29,958 nucleotides of DNA from Lachnospiraceae bacterium (GTDB lineage Bacteria; Bacillota; Clostridia; Lachnospirales; Lachnospiraceae): assembly GCA_015258095.1 (NCBI GenBank), contig JABZIV010000026.1, forward strand, positions 1 to 29,958. Reading direction: 5' to 3'. The translations under genes were made by a program, and so were the position numbers. The notes beneath the pieces were generated by a model. That model had not been told where the DNA came from and made no database searches. It saw only the letters and a program-made list of their open reading frames with translations. Shown here in pieces: positions 1 to 8,297 of this stretch. The number at the start of each line of letters is the position of its first letter. The stretch's first letter is position 1.

Positions 1-23
1 CTATTTTATATATTCGATTTATT

Positions 24-58
24 ATATTCTGTTTCTCATATTCTGTTTCTCATATTCT
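24..58. repeat. 14-bp tandem repeat, about 2.5 copies
   Basis: The unit ATATTCTGTTTCTC occurs at 24-37 and 38-51 and starts again at 52-58. It lies just downstream of the RpiB-like gene on the minus strand in an AT-rich stretch at the window edge. No hairpin with a T-tract is visible, so it is not clearly a terminator. Confidence 0.8.
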
Positions 59-67
59 ATTTTTTTG

Positions 68-550
68 TTATTTCCAATTCGGATTCATGATGGGGGTCTG
101 CCGAATTTCTTTCCCCTCTTCCAGATCCCGTACCTGTTGTACTCTCGGGGCATGATGGCCTCCGATAAAATCCGTGTTTAAGAAGATGTCCACTCTATGT
201 TCAACATCTTCGTACCCCATGTGTTTTTGCCCGAAGGCAATCATATTGGCGTCGTTATGTTTCCGCATATATTCCGTCACAAGGTCTGCATAACCGAGTC
301 CACAGAGGATGCCTTTTACCTTATTTGCCGCCATTACCATTCCGGTACCGGTTGCGCAGAGGAGGATACCGTACTTGCAATCTCCTGAAGCAACGAGTTT
401 TGCGGCTTTTGCAGCGAAAACAGGGGTATCGCAAGGGATATTTTCTCTTGTTCCTACATCTACCGGCTCGTGTCCGAGTTCTTTCAAGTGTGCAATGATT
501 CTGTTTTTATAATCCAGTCCGTTTCGATCACTACCCAGTGCGATTCGCAT
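68..550 (-). CDS. RpiB/LacAB family sugar-phosphate isomerase
   Basis: The 160-residue product matches the size and fold signature of RpiB-type isomerases, which interconvert aldose and ketose phosphates such as ribose 5-phosphate and ribulose 5-phosphate. The opening MRIALGSDRNGLDYK and the segment CATGTGMVMAANK (about residues 65-77) match the family's phosphate-binding and catalytic-cysteine region. RKHNDANMIAFGQ follows the conserved HNDAN pattern. The ATG at 550 is preceded by purine-rich AGGAAAGTAGGAAAA. It lies 19 bp after the cytidylyltransferase gene and is probably co-transcribed with it. A link to pentose or pentitol supply for a CDP-activated sugar is inference. The true substrate may not be ribose 5-phosphate, since LacA/LacB-like enzymes share this fold. 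Confidence 0.85.
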   Translation of the reverse strand: MRIALGSDRNGLDYKNRIIAHLKELGHEPVDVGTRENIPCDTPVFAAKAAKLVASGDCKYGILLCATGTGMVMAANKVKGILCGLGYADLVTEYMRKHNDANMIAFGQKHMGYEDVEHRVDIFLNTDFIGGHHAPRVQQVRDLEEGKEIRQTPIMNPNWK

Positions 551-569
551 AGTATTTTCCTACTTTCCT

Positions 570-1289
570 TTACTGATGAAGCCAATCCGGCCTTTGTACG
601 GCAAGGAGTGCGCTAAAGATTTCCAAGTCTTCCGAAGTGGTGAGTTTGATGTTTTTTTCCGAACCGATGGAGAGATACAGTTTTCTGCCGAGTTCTACAT
701 AAAGAGAACAGGACGCGATAGAGTCGTCGATTCCCTTTTCGATGGCTTCTTTATGCACCTCCAGAATTTCTTTTAAGAAAAAGGTTTGCGGTGTCTGGGT
801 GATCTTTAAGTTGTCTCTGGGAATCTGGTCTTCCGAAGTTATCCCGTCCATGGTTTTCAGCATGACGGCGGTGCAGGGAACCATCGTGATGGCGTTCCCG
901 TATTCGCGGCAGACACGAATATTGTCTGAAATGATATCCTGACTCACCATCGGACGAATGGCGTCATGAATCAGCACGATGTCATCGTCATCGTGGTAGC
1001 GTTTTGCGATATCTTTCAGTCCGTTTCGGATGGATTGCAAGCCGGTTTCGCCTCCCGAAACGATATTTTCCAGCTTCGTAATGCCAAACTGCTTTGCGTA
1101 TGCGCGCAGAATATCGTGCCAACCCTTTAAGCATACGACTTCAATCGTGTCGATGTTGGGATGCTTCTGGAAGGCCTCCAGCGTATAAATGATAATGGGT
1201 TTATTGTTTACATTAAGAAATTGCTTCGGGATATCCTGGTGCATTCTGTTTCCTACCCCGCCGGCAATGATAAGAGCGATATTTTTCAA
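570..1289 (-). CDS. IspD/TarI family cytidylyltransferase, TTG start
   Basis: The 239-residue protein has the nucleotidyltransferase opening AGGVGNRM followed by PKQFL (about residues 9-25). It also has SGGETGLQSIRNGL, HDAIRP and TQTPQTF, all typical of CTP-dependent transferases of the IspD (methylerythritol phosphate) and TarI (ribitol phosphate) family. The start is a TTG at 1289, with AAAGGAGG six bases upstream; no in-frame ATG fits better. An RpiB-like isomerase follows and a sugar-kinase-like gene precedes it. That favours a CDP-sugar or CDP-alditol role in a surface glycan over the isoprenoid pathway, but this is inference. IspD itself cannot be excluded. Confidence 0.82.
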   Translation of the reverse strand: MKNIALIIAGGVGNRMHQDIPKQFLNVNNKPIIIYTLEAFQKHPNIDTIEVVCLKGWHDILRAYAKQFGITKLENIVSGGETGLQSIRNGLKDIAKRYHDDDDIVLIHDAIRPMVSQDIISDNIRVCREYGNAITMVPCTAVMLKTMDGITSEDQIPRDNLKITQTPQTFFLKEILEVHKEAIEKGIDDSIASCSLYVELGRKLYLSIGSEKNIKLTTSEDLEIFSALLAVQRPDWLHQ

Positions 1290-1392
1290 ATCAGCCTCCT
1301 TTCTGATGTGTCAAACCACTATACTCATCGGAAAGAAGGCGGGATTTTATAAGGAAAAATGGCGTTGAAAATACGATGTGGAAGAAGCTACT

Positions 1393-2514
1393 TTAACAGT
1401 GCTTTTCTACGACATTTTTCATCTCTTTCCATTTCCGCTCCATGTCTTTTACCAGAGCCATCTGGGTTCTTGCGCGGTCCAGGTTGTGCCCCGGACGAGC
1501 GGTATGGAAGTAGACATCCCCGTCCAGATAGTCTGTAAGGAAACGCATGCCGCATTCCAGCGTCATGATCTTCGCGCCTTCCGGAAGGGAGACAATCTCC
1601 GTTTCACTGAGCTTTCCGCCTGCACCCAGAAGGAAGCCGTCCACGTAAGTGGTAAAAAGAGGGAGAGAAAGGGAGACTTTCGACAGATCCTTTTCATCTT
1701 CTTCCGCGGTATTTGCCCCGAAGCGGATGGCATCCCCGAAGTCAAAGATGGAAAGCCCCGGCATCACGGTGTCCAGGTCAATGATGCAGAGCGCTTTTTC
1801 CGTTTTTTTATCAAAGAGAACGTTATTCAGCTTCGTGTCATTGTGACTGACGCGAAGAGGGAGCTTGTTCTCCCGGAGGAGTTCCATGGCGTAGGAGAGG
1901 TCTTTCTCATGAGAAAGGAAGAACTGCACTTCTTCCTCACAGTCTGTCCGGCGATGCAAGGCATCCTTCTGAAGGACTTCCAGGAAACGCTGAAAGCGCT
2001 TTTCGCTGTTATGAAAGTCGGGAATCGTCTCGTGCAACTTTTCTGTCGGGAAATGAGCGAGGAGGTTCTGGAAGTGACCGAAAGCGTAAGCACTTTCATA
2101 GAAGTGCACGGGTTTCTCGACAAGATTGTAGGAGACGGCATTCTCGATGAAAAGATAGACACGGAAGAAGTTATGCTCCGCGTCTTCATAGTAGTAGTGC
2201 ACTTCCTTTCCGCCTGCTTCCCCGGCGCTTTTTAGAGGAATGAGTCGCAAGCCTTCCCGCTCCGGGTCGCCTCCGTTTTTTCGGATTTCCTTCTCCATGA
2301 AGTCGCAGACCAGGGAGACATTTTCCATGAGCTCCCGCGGATTTTTGAAGATATTCGTGTTCATTCTTTGCAGAATATACTTTCGATTTGCCTCGACGAG
2401 ATAGGTGTCATTGATATGTCCCGAACCGTAGGGGGCATAAGAGCGAACCTCGCCGTCCAACGCAAACCTGGAAAGTGCATTTTCAATTTCTTTCTTACTG
2501 AGTTCTTTCTTCAT
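1393..2514 (-). CDS. N-acetylhexosamine 1-kinase-like phosphotransferase (APH fold)
   Basis: The 373-residue protein belongs to the aminoglycoside/choline kinase fold. The N-terminal part has GSGHINDTYLVE and a YILQRMN segment. The catalytic loop reads SHNDTKLNNVLFD, and IIDLDTVMPG carries the metal-binding aspartate. These match NahK-type N-acetylhexosamine 1-kinases particularly well, which phosphorylate GlcNAc/GalNAc at C1. The reading frame is open upstream to 2562, but the ATG at 2514 has AAAGGAG seven bases before it and is the better start. The gap to the cytidylyltransferase is 103 bp. It is the probable first gene of a minus-strand operon, with a promoter candidate at 2570-2599. Exact sugar specificity is not visible. 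Confidence 0.78.
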   Translation of the reverse strand: MKKELSKKEIENALSRFALDGEVRSYAPYGSGHINDTYLVEANRKYILQRMNTNIFKNPRELMENVSLVCDFMEKEIRKNGGDPEREGLRLIPLKSAGEAGGKEVHYYYEDAEHNFFRVYLFIENAVSYNLVEKPVHFYESAYAFGHFQNLLAHFPTEKLHETIPDFHNSEKRFQRFLEVLQKDALHRRTDCEEEVQFFLSHEKDLSYAMELLRENKLPLRVSHNDTKLNNVLFDKKTEKALCIIDLDTVMPGLSIFDFGDAIRFGANTAEEDEKDLSKVSLSLPLFTTYVDGFLLGAGGKLSETEIVSLPEGAKIMTLECGMRFLTDYLDGDVYFHTARPGHNLDRARTQMALVKDMERKWKEMKNVVEKHC

Positions 2515-2569
2515 TCCCGCTCCTTTATCTTTGTCGTACTTTTTCGCTGTGCAGTATGGCATGGCATCA

Positions 2570-2599
2570 ATTTTATCACGGAATAAATGCCTACAGCAA
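2570..2599 (-). promoter_or_regulatory. Candidate sigma-A promoter of the sugar-kinase operon
   Basis: On the minus strand TTGCTG (2599-2594) is followed after 18 bases by TAAAAT (2575-2570), about 55 bp before the kinase start. The match is moderate. Confidence 0.45.
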
Positions 2600-2654
2600 G
2601 CGAAGCGTCCGGAAAGGAGGAAAAGAAGGCATCACTAAGCGAAGCGTCCGGAAA
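2598..2654. repeat. Two 18-bp direct repeats, period 39 bp
   Basis: AAGCGAAGCGTCCGGAAA occurs at 2598-2615 and again at 2637-2654. It lies in the 243-bp divergent intergenic region between the kinase and the double-cubane gene. The first copy touches the -35 box of the minus-strand promoter candidate, so a regulator site is possible; a relic duplication is equally possible. Confidence 0.8.
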
Positions 2655-2757
2655 AGAAGGTAACACAGGACAATAAGCGGGAATGCCCGTGCAACAAACA
2701 GAAAAAATATTTTATTTATAATCAGGATAAATAGGTATATTTATAACTAAATGCAAT

Positions 2758-2786
2758 TTGTATAAGAAAATGGATTGTTCTATCCT
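2758..2786 (+). promoter_or_regulatory. Candidate promoter of the double-cubane protein operon
   Basis: TTGTAT (2758-2763) is followed after 17 bases by TATCCT (2781-2786), in an AT-rich stretch 36 bp before the start codon of the downstream gene. Confidence 0.5.
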
Positions 2787-2821
2787 ATTTAAGACATAAA
2801 GAGTTTATCAGGAGGAGAGCA

Positions 2822-3973
2822 ATGAAACTTATTAAGGATTTACCGGAAATCTTTTCCGATTTTTCAGAGCAGAGACAGAAGTCATTTCTTATGGTAAAGG
2901 AGTGGAAAGATGCGGGACATCCTGTAGTAGGGTCCTACTGCACCTATTTTCCGAAGGAAATCGCCATGGCAGCCGGAGCAGCCAGCATTTCTCTTTGTTC
3001 GACTTCCGATGAAACCATTCCCGAGGCGGAGAAAGACCTTCCGAAGAATCTCTGTCCTCTGATTAAGTCCAGCTACGGCTTTGCGAAGACCAATAAATGT
3101 CCGTTTTTCTATTTTTCCGACGTGGTAGTCGGGGAAAGCACCTGTGACGGAAAGAAGAAGATGTATGAGCTGATGAGCGAGTTCAAGGATGTGTTCTTCC
3201 TGCGTCTTCCGCATGAGCAGACAGAACTCGGCGTGAAACTGTATCGGGATGAAATCGTGCGCTTAAAGGACTACCTTGCAGAGAAGTTTGAAGTAGAGAT
3301 TACGGAAGAAATGGTGCGTGAGGCGACGCATATCAATAATCGGGCAAATCAGGCTTTGAAAGATCTTTACGGGGTAATGCGCCACGATCCGACGCCGGTC
3401 TCCGGATATGATATTTTTAAGGTTCTGTACGGTTCGACCTTCCGCTTTGACAGAAAAGAACTTGCGGAGGAAGTGGAGGCCCTTCGGGAGAAGATTGAGA
3501 GAGAATATGCCGAAGGAAAGCATTTTGAGAAAAGACCCCGTATCCTCATTACCGGCTGTCCGATTGGCGGTGCGACGGAGAAGGTGATTCGTGCGGTAGA
3601 GGACAATGGCGGCGTAGTCATCGGCTATGAGAACTGCACAGGAGAGAAAGCAGTGGGAATTCAGGTGGATGAGAGCGCGGACGATATTTATGAAGCGCTC
3701 GCCAGAAGGTATCTTGCCATCGGCTGCTCCGTGATGACGCCGAACCATAACCGTTTCCGCGTTCTGGATGAAATGATAGACAGCTATCACGCGGATGGCG
3801 TCCTCGATATGACGCTACAGGCCTGTCACACCTATGCAATCGAAACGAACAAGGTTCGCCGCTTTGTGACGGAGGAAAAAGGGATTCCTTATATTAATGT
3901 AGAAACGGATTATTCCCAGTCCGATATCGGGCAGTTGAATACGAGAGTTGCGGCATTTATTGAAATGCTGTAG
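2822..3973 (+). CDS. 2-hydroxyacyl-CoA dehydratase family / double-cubane-cluster protein (YjiM-like)
   Basis: The 383-residue protein resembles the single-chain HgdB-type family that includes E. coli YjiM and the double-cubane-cluster protein DCCP. Those carry an iron-sulfur cluster reduced by an ATP-driven activator and perform low-potential two-electron reductions. Conserved cysteines lie at about 40, 78, 93, 108, 246, 272 and 335. Their motifs are CPLIKSSYG, KCPFFYFSDVVVGESTCDGK, TGCPIGG and QACHTY. GGAGGA sits just before the ATG. The activator gene starts 10 bp after the stop. No CoA-transferase, acyl-CoA dehydrogenase or second dehydratase subunit gene is nearby, which argues against a classical 2-hydroxyglutaryl-CoA fermentation operon. 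The physiological substrate is unknown. Confidence 0.85.
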   Translation: MKLIKDLPEIFSDFSEQRQKSFLMVKEWKDAGHPVVGSYCTYFPKEIAMAAGAASISLCSTSDETIPEAEKDLPKNLCPLIKSSYGFAKTNKCPFFYFSDVVVGESTCDGKKKMYELMSEFKDVFFLRLPHEQTELGVKLYRDEIVRLKDYLAEKFEVEITEEMVREATHINNRANQALKDLYGVMRHDPTPVSGYDIFKVLYGSTFRFDRKELAEEVEALREKIEREYAEGKHFEKRPRILITGCPIGGATEKVIRAVEDNGGVVIGYENCTGEKAVGIQVDESADDIYEALARRYLAIGCSVMTPNHNRFRVLDEMIDSYHADGVLDMTLQACHTYAIETNKVRRFVTEEKGIPYINVETDYSQSDIGQLNTRVAAFIEML

Positions 3974-3983
3974 GGAGAAGGTA

Positions 3984-4772
3984 ATGGAACGGAAATATTT
4001 GGGAATCGATATCGGTTCCACGGCGGGAAAAGCGGTCGTACTGGATGCACAGGGAGAAATCGAGCAGGCGTTCACGGTTCCTACGGGATGGAGCAGTTTT
4101 GAAGCATTGAAGGCAATAGGAGAGCATCTTCCCATGCCGATGGATGAAGCGCATTATGCCTGCATTGCTACAGGATATGGCAGAAATGCGGTTGCCTTTG
4201 CCGGAAAGACGATGACGGAGATTACCTGTCATGCGAAAGGGGCGATGCGCCTGTTCGGGGAAGAACCCATGAATGTGGTGGATGTCGGCGGACAGGATAC
4301 GAAGGTGATTACCTGTAGAGGAAAGGCCGTCGAAGAATTTTTTATGAATGATAAATGCTCAGCCGGAACCGGAAAATTTCTGGAAGTGATGGCGAATCGC
4401 CTGAATATTTCGCTGGAAGAGTTAAATGAACTCGCAAGAAAACATACGGAAGAAGTAAAAATCAGTTCGATGTGCACGGTCTTTGCCGAGTCGGAGGTTA
4501 TCTCCTTAGTGGGTCAGGGCATAGCGCGGGAAAATATTGCGTATGGAATCTTGCAGTCCGTAGCCGGGAAAGTTGCGCAGATGCTGGGGCGCCTTCGCGA
4601 CCAGGACCTTCCGCTCTTTTTGACGGGGGGACTTTGTGAAGCGCAGTATTTTCAGGAGATTCTTGCAGAAGTGGTAGGAAAGCCGATTCACTCGGACCCC
4701 TATGCACGCTACGCCGGTGCACTCGGCGCAGCGGTTCTTGCAAAGGGGCAGGCGGAGAAAGGGCGGATTTAG
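3984..4772 (+). CDS. ATP-dependent activator of the dehydratase/double-cubane protein (HgdC/YjiL-like)
   Basis: The 262-residue product is a BadF/BadG/HgdC-type ASKHA ATPase. It has the phosphate loop GIDIGSTAGKAVV near the N-terminus and VDVGGQDTK in the middle. The two cysteines that bridge a [4Fe-4S] cluster in the homodimer are at about 125 (KCSAGTGKF) and 164 (SSMCTVFAESEV). In the family, ATP hydrolysis drives electron transfer to the partner's iron-sulfur cluster. An open frame begins at 3948 inside the upstream gene. The ATG at 3984 follows the purine-rich GGGAGAAGG and gives the usual family N-terminus. It is surely co-transcribed with the preceding gene. Its stop directly abuts the stop of the convergent glutaredoxin-like gene. 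Confidence 0.9.
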   Translation: MERKYLGIDIGSTAGKAVVLDAQGEIEQAFTVPTGWSSFEALKAIGEHLPMPMDEAHYACIATGYGRNAVAFAGKTMTEITCHAKGAMRLFGEEPMNVVDVGGQDTKVITCRGKAVEEFFMNDKCSAGTGKFLEVMANRLNISLEELNELARKHTEEVKISSMCTVFAESEVISLVGQGIARENIAYGILQSVAGKVAQMLGRLRDQDLPLFLTGGLCEAQYFQEILAEVVGKPIHSDPYARYAGALGAAVLAKGQAEKGRI

Positions 4773-5063
4773 TTACTGCCCGATTTTCTTCAGGACATAC
4801 TTGAGGTCCATACTGCGTTCGCCATCCGGGAGAACGAAACAGGGGATGCCGATTCTGCCTTCTTCCGGATAGTCCGCTTTCTTTGCCGCTTCGCGGAAGG
4901 GCTGATAGATTTCTTCCTGCTCCCGGAAAGCGAGAAATTGCTTCAGACTGTGTAAGTCTTCACTCAAATCAATAAACTGAAAGGCAATTCCCTTCTCCGT
5001 GAGAATCTTCTTTGCTTCTACACATCCGGGGCACTGGTGGCTACCGTAAATCGTGAGTTTCAT
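4773..5063 (-). CDS. Glutaredoxin-like thioredoxin-fold protein
   Basis: This is a 96-residue protein with the thioredoxin-fold start MKLTIYGSHQCPGCVEAKK. The CPGC redox motif is at residues 11-14. A cis-proline segment (IGIPCFVLPDGE) in the second half carries an extra cysteine. Length and pattern fit glutaredoxin-related proteins of Firmicutes. A perfect AAAGGAGG precedes the ATG at 5063. The gene converges on the activator with no intergenic base between the stops. A role in thiol redox is expected, and a specific link to the iron-sulfur pair next door is only suggested by position. Confidence 0.8.
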   Translation of the reverse strand: MKLTIYGSHQCPGCVEAKKILTEKGIAFQFIDLSEDLHSLKQFLAFREQEEIYQPFREAAKKADYPEEGRIGIPCFVLPDGERSMDLKYVLKKIGQ

Positions 5064-5162
5064 TGTCTTATTCCTCCTTTTTTTGCTGATTATAACACAG
5101 GAAGCGCGGAAAAGAGCGCTCTATTCCGGTAGATTCTCTTATCGGCTTCTTTTGATTGCCAT

Positions 5163-5191
5163 TTGACAGCTATCCTGTTTTTGTTTATAGT
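5163..5191 (+). promoter_or_regulatory. Strong sigma-A promoter upstream of prfA
   Basis: TTGACA (5163-5168), a 17-base spacer and TATAGT (5186-5191) give a near-perfect promoter 57 bp before prfA. Confidence 0.85.
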
Positions 5192-5248
5192 CGCTTGAGA
5201 AGTTTGGCACTACAGATTTAGGAGTATATCCTTAAGAAAGAGGAGCTC

Positions 5249-6322
5249 ATGTTTGAAAATTTAGAAGAAGTGAAGAAGCATTACGAAGAGATTATGGAGA
5301 ATCTCACGATTCCCGAGGTAGTCTCCGATATTACGCAATATAAGAAATTGATTCTTGAGCAGAGCAACCTGGAGCCGATTTATAAGGCCTATACGGCGTT
5401 CCGGAAAGCGGAAGAGAGTGAGAAGGACGCTTTGCAGATTTTGGAAACGGAAAAGGATAAGGATCTTCTGGAGATGGCGAAGGAAGAGCTGGCTACAGCG
5501 AAAGAAGATCAGGAGCGGCTTACGAAAGAGATTCAGCTTCTTCTGCTTCCGAAGGATGAAAATGATGACAAGAATATCGTGATGGAAATTCGTGGCGGCG
5601 CAGGAGGAGAGGAAGCGGCGCTCTTTGCCGGATCCCTTTATCGGATGTATACAAGCTATGCGGAGAAGAGGGGCTGGAAGACGGAACTTGTCTCCTTTAA
5701 TGAGACGGGACTCGGCGGTTTGAAGGAAGTGGTTTTCATTGTGAACGGGCAGGGTGCGTACTCCCGCCTGAAGTACGAGTCGGGCGTGCACCGTGTGCAA
5801 AGAGTGCCCGAAACGGAAAGTGGAGGAAGAATCCACACTTCGACCGCGACGGTGGCGGTTATGCCGGAAGTGGAAGATGTGGAAGTGGAGATCAATCCTG
5901 CCGATGTCAAAATGGAAGTGTTCCGTTCTTCCGGTGCCGGCGGACAGCACATCAATAAGACTTCTTCCGCGGTGCGTTTGATCCATATCCCGACAGGAAT
6001 GGTTGCGGAGTGCCAGGAAGAGCGTTCTCAGGTGCAGAACAGGGAGAAGGCGATGCGTCTTCTTCGCGCGAGACTCTATGAGATTGAACTGGAGAAGCAG
6101 CAAAAGGAAAATGCGGAGGAAAAGCGTTCTCAGCTCGGGACCGGCGACCGTTCGGAGAAGATTCGAACCTACAATTTCCCGCAGGGCAGAGTGACCGATC
6201 ACCGTATCAAACTGACCCTGTACAACATTGATGCGGTGCTTGGCGGAGACCTGGATCTCCTCATTGATCCGTTGATTACCGAAGATCAGGCGGAAAAGCT
6301 CGCCCGGTTGGAAGAAAAATAA
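5249..6322 (+). CDS. prfA: Peptide chain release factor 1
   Basis: The 357-residue protein is a full-length RF1, which recognises UAA and UAG stop codons on the ribosome and triggers peptide release. The stop-codon recognition tripeptide of the P-x-T type is PET at residues 187-189, in RVPETESGGRIHTS. The catalytic GGQ is at 231-233, in GAGGQHINKTSSAVRL. The N-terminal third is a charged helical domain. AGAGGAGCTC lies just ahead of the ATG. A perfect promoter sits upstream. The usual partner prmC, which methylates the GGQ glutamine, is not adjacent here; the next gene is a GH18 protein. Confidence 0.97.
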   Translation: MFENLEEVKKHYEEIMENLTIPEVVSDITQYKKLILEQSNLEPIYKAYTAFRKAEESEKDALQILETEKDKDLLEMAKEELATAKEDQERLTKEIQLLLLPKDENDDKNIVMEIRGGAGGEEAALFAGSLYRMYTSYAEKRGWKTELVSFNETGLGGLKEVVFIVNGQGAYSRLKYESGVHRVQRVPETESGGRIHTSTATVAVMPEVEDVEVEINPADVKMEVFRSSGAGGQHINKTSSAVRLIHIPTGMVAECQEERSQVQNREKAMRLLRARLYEIELEKQQKENAEEKRSQLGTGDRSEKIRTYNFPQGRVTDHRIKLTLYNIDAVLGGDLDLLIDPLITEDQAEKLARLEEK

Positions 6323-6448
6323 GTATTTGCAAGAAGGAAAACGCGTTCAGAATAGGCAAACGGGAGAAGAAAAGGAAACCTTTGCAAAAGAGGCGTGCCG
6401 GAGAGGAAAAGAAAATTCTTGCAGAACAGGAAGAGTAGGGTAAGGAAA

Positions 6449-8185
6449 ATGGAGAAGACAGAGTTCGAAACAAAGGGAAGAGGCAGGGGTAGAGGAAGAA
6501 AGGAAGGGCGGAGTTTCCTTCCTTTCTTGCTTATTTTCCTCCTCTTCTTCTTGGGAATTGCCGGTTTCGGTACCTTTTATTATGTAAAGAAATATATGCC
6601 GACCAAGGCTCGCGCGGATTTAAACAGTTACTTCTCCGTTTCCGGAGACAATGTGGAGCTGTTTTTAAATCATGAGAAAGTAAAAGATGGCGAAAAACTG
6701 ACCATCGGAAGGTTGAAGGATGGGGAAGTCTATCTTCCTTATCGTTTTGTGGTGCGGGATCTGAATATTCGTTTTTATTACGATGATGTAGAGAAAAATC
6801 TGCGTTACGCCCTTCCGGAAGAACTTCTCCTGTTTACGGACGGGGAGAAGGGAGAAGACGGGAAAGTATCTTTCTTTACAGAGGGAAAACAGATTTTTAT
6901 CAGCTTATCTCTCATTGAAAAGCATACGGCAGTCCTTACCCATTGCTTTACGGATGGAGAACATAAAAGAGTATTTTTGGAAAATGAGTTCAAAAAGCGT
7001 TCCGTCTCCAATCTGCGAAAGGCGGAGGCAGTGCGGGTACAGGGAGGCGTAAAAAGTCCGATTTTAACGGATTTACAGGCAGGAGCGAAGGTTCTGATTC
7101 TGAAGAAAATGGAGAAGTGGTCGCAGGTAGAGACGGAGGACGGCTTTATCGGCTATCTCAGGAACAGCCGCTTGGGAGAGCTGAAAGAAGAGGAAGAGAA
7201 AAGCGATTTCCGGGAGCCGGAGTACAGCCATAAGAATCTGGGAGAAGGCGTTTACCCGCTCATGGCCTTTCATCAGATTACGAATGCGCAGTCGAATCAG
7301 GGACTTCCGAGCTTGCTTCCGAATGCCGCAGGAGTCAATGTCCTTGCGCCTACCTGGTACAGTCTGAAAGACAGTGACGGGAATTTTGTTTCGTATAGTG
7401 ATGCCAATTATGTGGCGCTTTGTCACAGTAGCGGAAGAAAAGTATTTGCCACCATCAATAACTTCGATGCCGGAAAAATCGATTTAAAGAGTCTCCTGTC
7501 CAGTGGAAAGAAGCGGGAAAAGTTGATTTCCGCATTGCTATCCGACATGAAGGCAAAGGGAATAGACGGCATCAACGTCGATATTGAGCTTCTTCCGGAA
7601 AAAGCGGCAAGAGATTATCTTGAATTTATGCGGGAACTTTCGATTGCCTGCCGAAAAGAAGGATTTTTCCTGAGCGTGGATTGTTATGTTCCTTATAAGT
7701 ATAACGAGTATTACAATATCAAGGAATTGGGTACGGTATGCGATTACGTCGTGATTATGTGCTACGATGAGCACTATGCCGGGTCGGAGGAGGCAGGCTC
7801 TGTTTCCTCTCTGTCCTACGTGCGTCGCGGAATTGAGGAGAGTGAAGCGGTGATTGATAAGGATCGAATCATTATTGCCCTTCCTTTCTATACGCGTGTC
7901 TGGATTACAGACAAGTCCGGAAAGCTTCGCTCGGAAGCGATGTCCATCAAAGCGGCGCAGGATTGGATCGGTAAGAATCAGGTTTCCCTCACTTTTGATC
8001 AAGAAACCGGACAGAATTACGGCAGTATAGAGGTGGACGGCGAGAAGAAGGAAATCTGGATGGAAGATGAGAAGTCCATGGAGGAGAAGAAGAAACTCCT
8101 TACGGAAAAGGGCATTCAGGGGATTGCCGCATGGAAACTTGGACAGGAGCCGGAAGGTTTTTGGGGAATTCTACAGACGAAATAG
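6449..8185 (+). CDS. Membrane-anchored glycoside hydrolase family 18 protein with SH3-like domain
   Basis: The 578-residue protein starts with a basic cytoplasmic tail and one membrane segment (about 22-46), so most of it is outside the cell. An extracellular N-terminal region is followed by an SH3-like segment (about 194-244). A GH18 barrel spans about 267-578. The catalytic pattern DGINVDIE has D373, D378 and E380 in the expected DxxxxDxE arrangement. The later segment CYDEHYAGSEEAG resembles YaaH/YdhD-type peptidoglycan-associated GH18 enzymes. These usually cut N-acetylglucosamine linkages in the cell wall. The frame is open from 6395, but ATG 6449 with TAAGGAAA upstream gives a normal membrane-anchor start. 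It is probably co-transcribed from the prfA promoter, 126 bp after prfA, since no terminator is visible between them. Confidence 0.88.
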   Translation: MEKTEFETKGRGRGRGRKEGRSFLPFLLIFLLFFLGIAGFGTFYYVKKYMPTKARADLNSYFSVSGDNVELFLNHEKVKDGEKLTIGRLKDGEVYLPYRFVVRDLNIRFYYDDVEKNLRYALPEELLLFTDGEKGEDGKVSFFTEGKQIFISLSLIEKHTAVLTHCFTDGEHKRVFLENEFKKRSVSNLRKAEAVRVQGGVKSPILTDLQAGAKVLILKKMEKWSQVETEDGFIGYLRNSRLGELKEEEEKSDFREPEYSHKNLGEGVYPLMAFHQITNAQSNQGLPSLLPNAAGVNVLAPTWYSLKDSDGNFVSYSDANYVALCHSSGRKVFATINNFDAGKIDLKSLLSSGKKREKLISALLSDMKAKGIDGINVDIELLPEKAARDYLEFMRELSIACRKEGFFLSVDCYVPYKYNEYYNIKELGTVCDYVVIMCYDEHYAGSEEAGSVSSLSYVRRGIEESEAVIDKDRIIIALPFYTRVWITDKSGKLRSEAMSIKAAQDWIGKNQVSLTFDQETGQNYGSIEVDGEKKEIWMEDEKSMEEKKKLLTEKGIQGIAAWKLGQEPEGFWGILQTK

Positions 8186-8297
8186 GCGAAATTACGGATA
8201 TTTTGCCTGCTTGGAGAGAAGAGTGCATCCGGTTTTTTAGAAGAATGCAGAGAAAATAGGCGGAGCTTGTGTATTCGGCTTTATAGGAGCATTTGGC

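Noticed and set aside
1378..2235. 285-codon open frame on the plus strand
   Set aside because: It lies entirely antisense to the well-supported sugar-kinase-like gene, has no recognisable family pattern and no ribosome binding site.
2822..4772. Classical (R)-2-hydroxyglutaryl-CoA dehydratase operon
   Set aside because: Only one dehydratase-type subunit is present, and no CoA-transferase, dehydrogenase or electron-transfer genes are next to it.
5261..6202. 313-codon open frame on the minus strand
   Set aside because: It is antisense to prfA; its composition (His, Arg, Leu rich) is that of a shadow frame.
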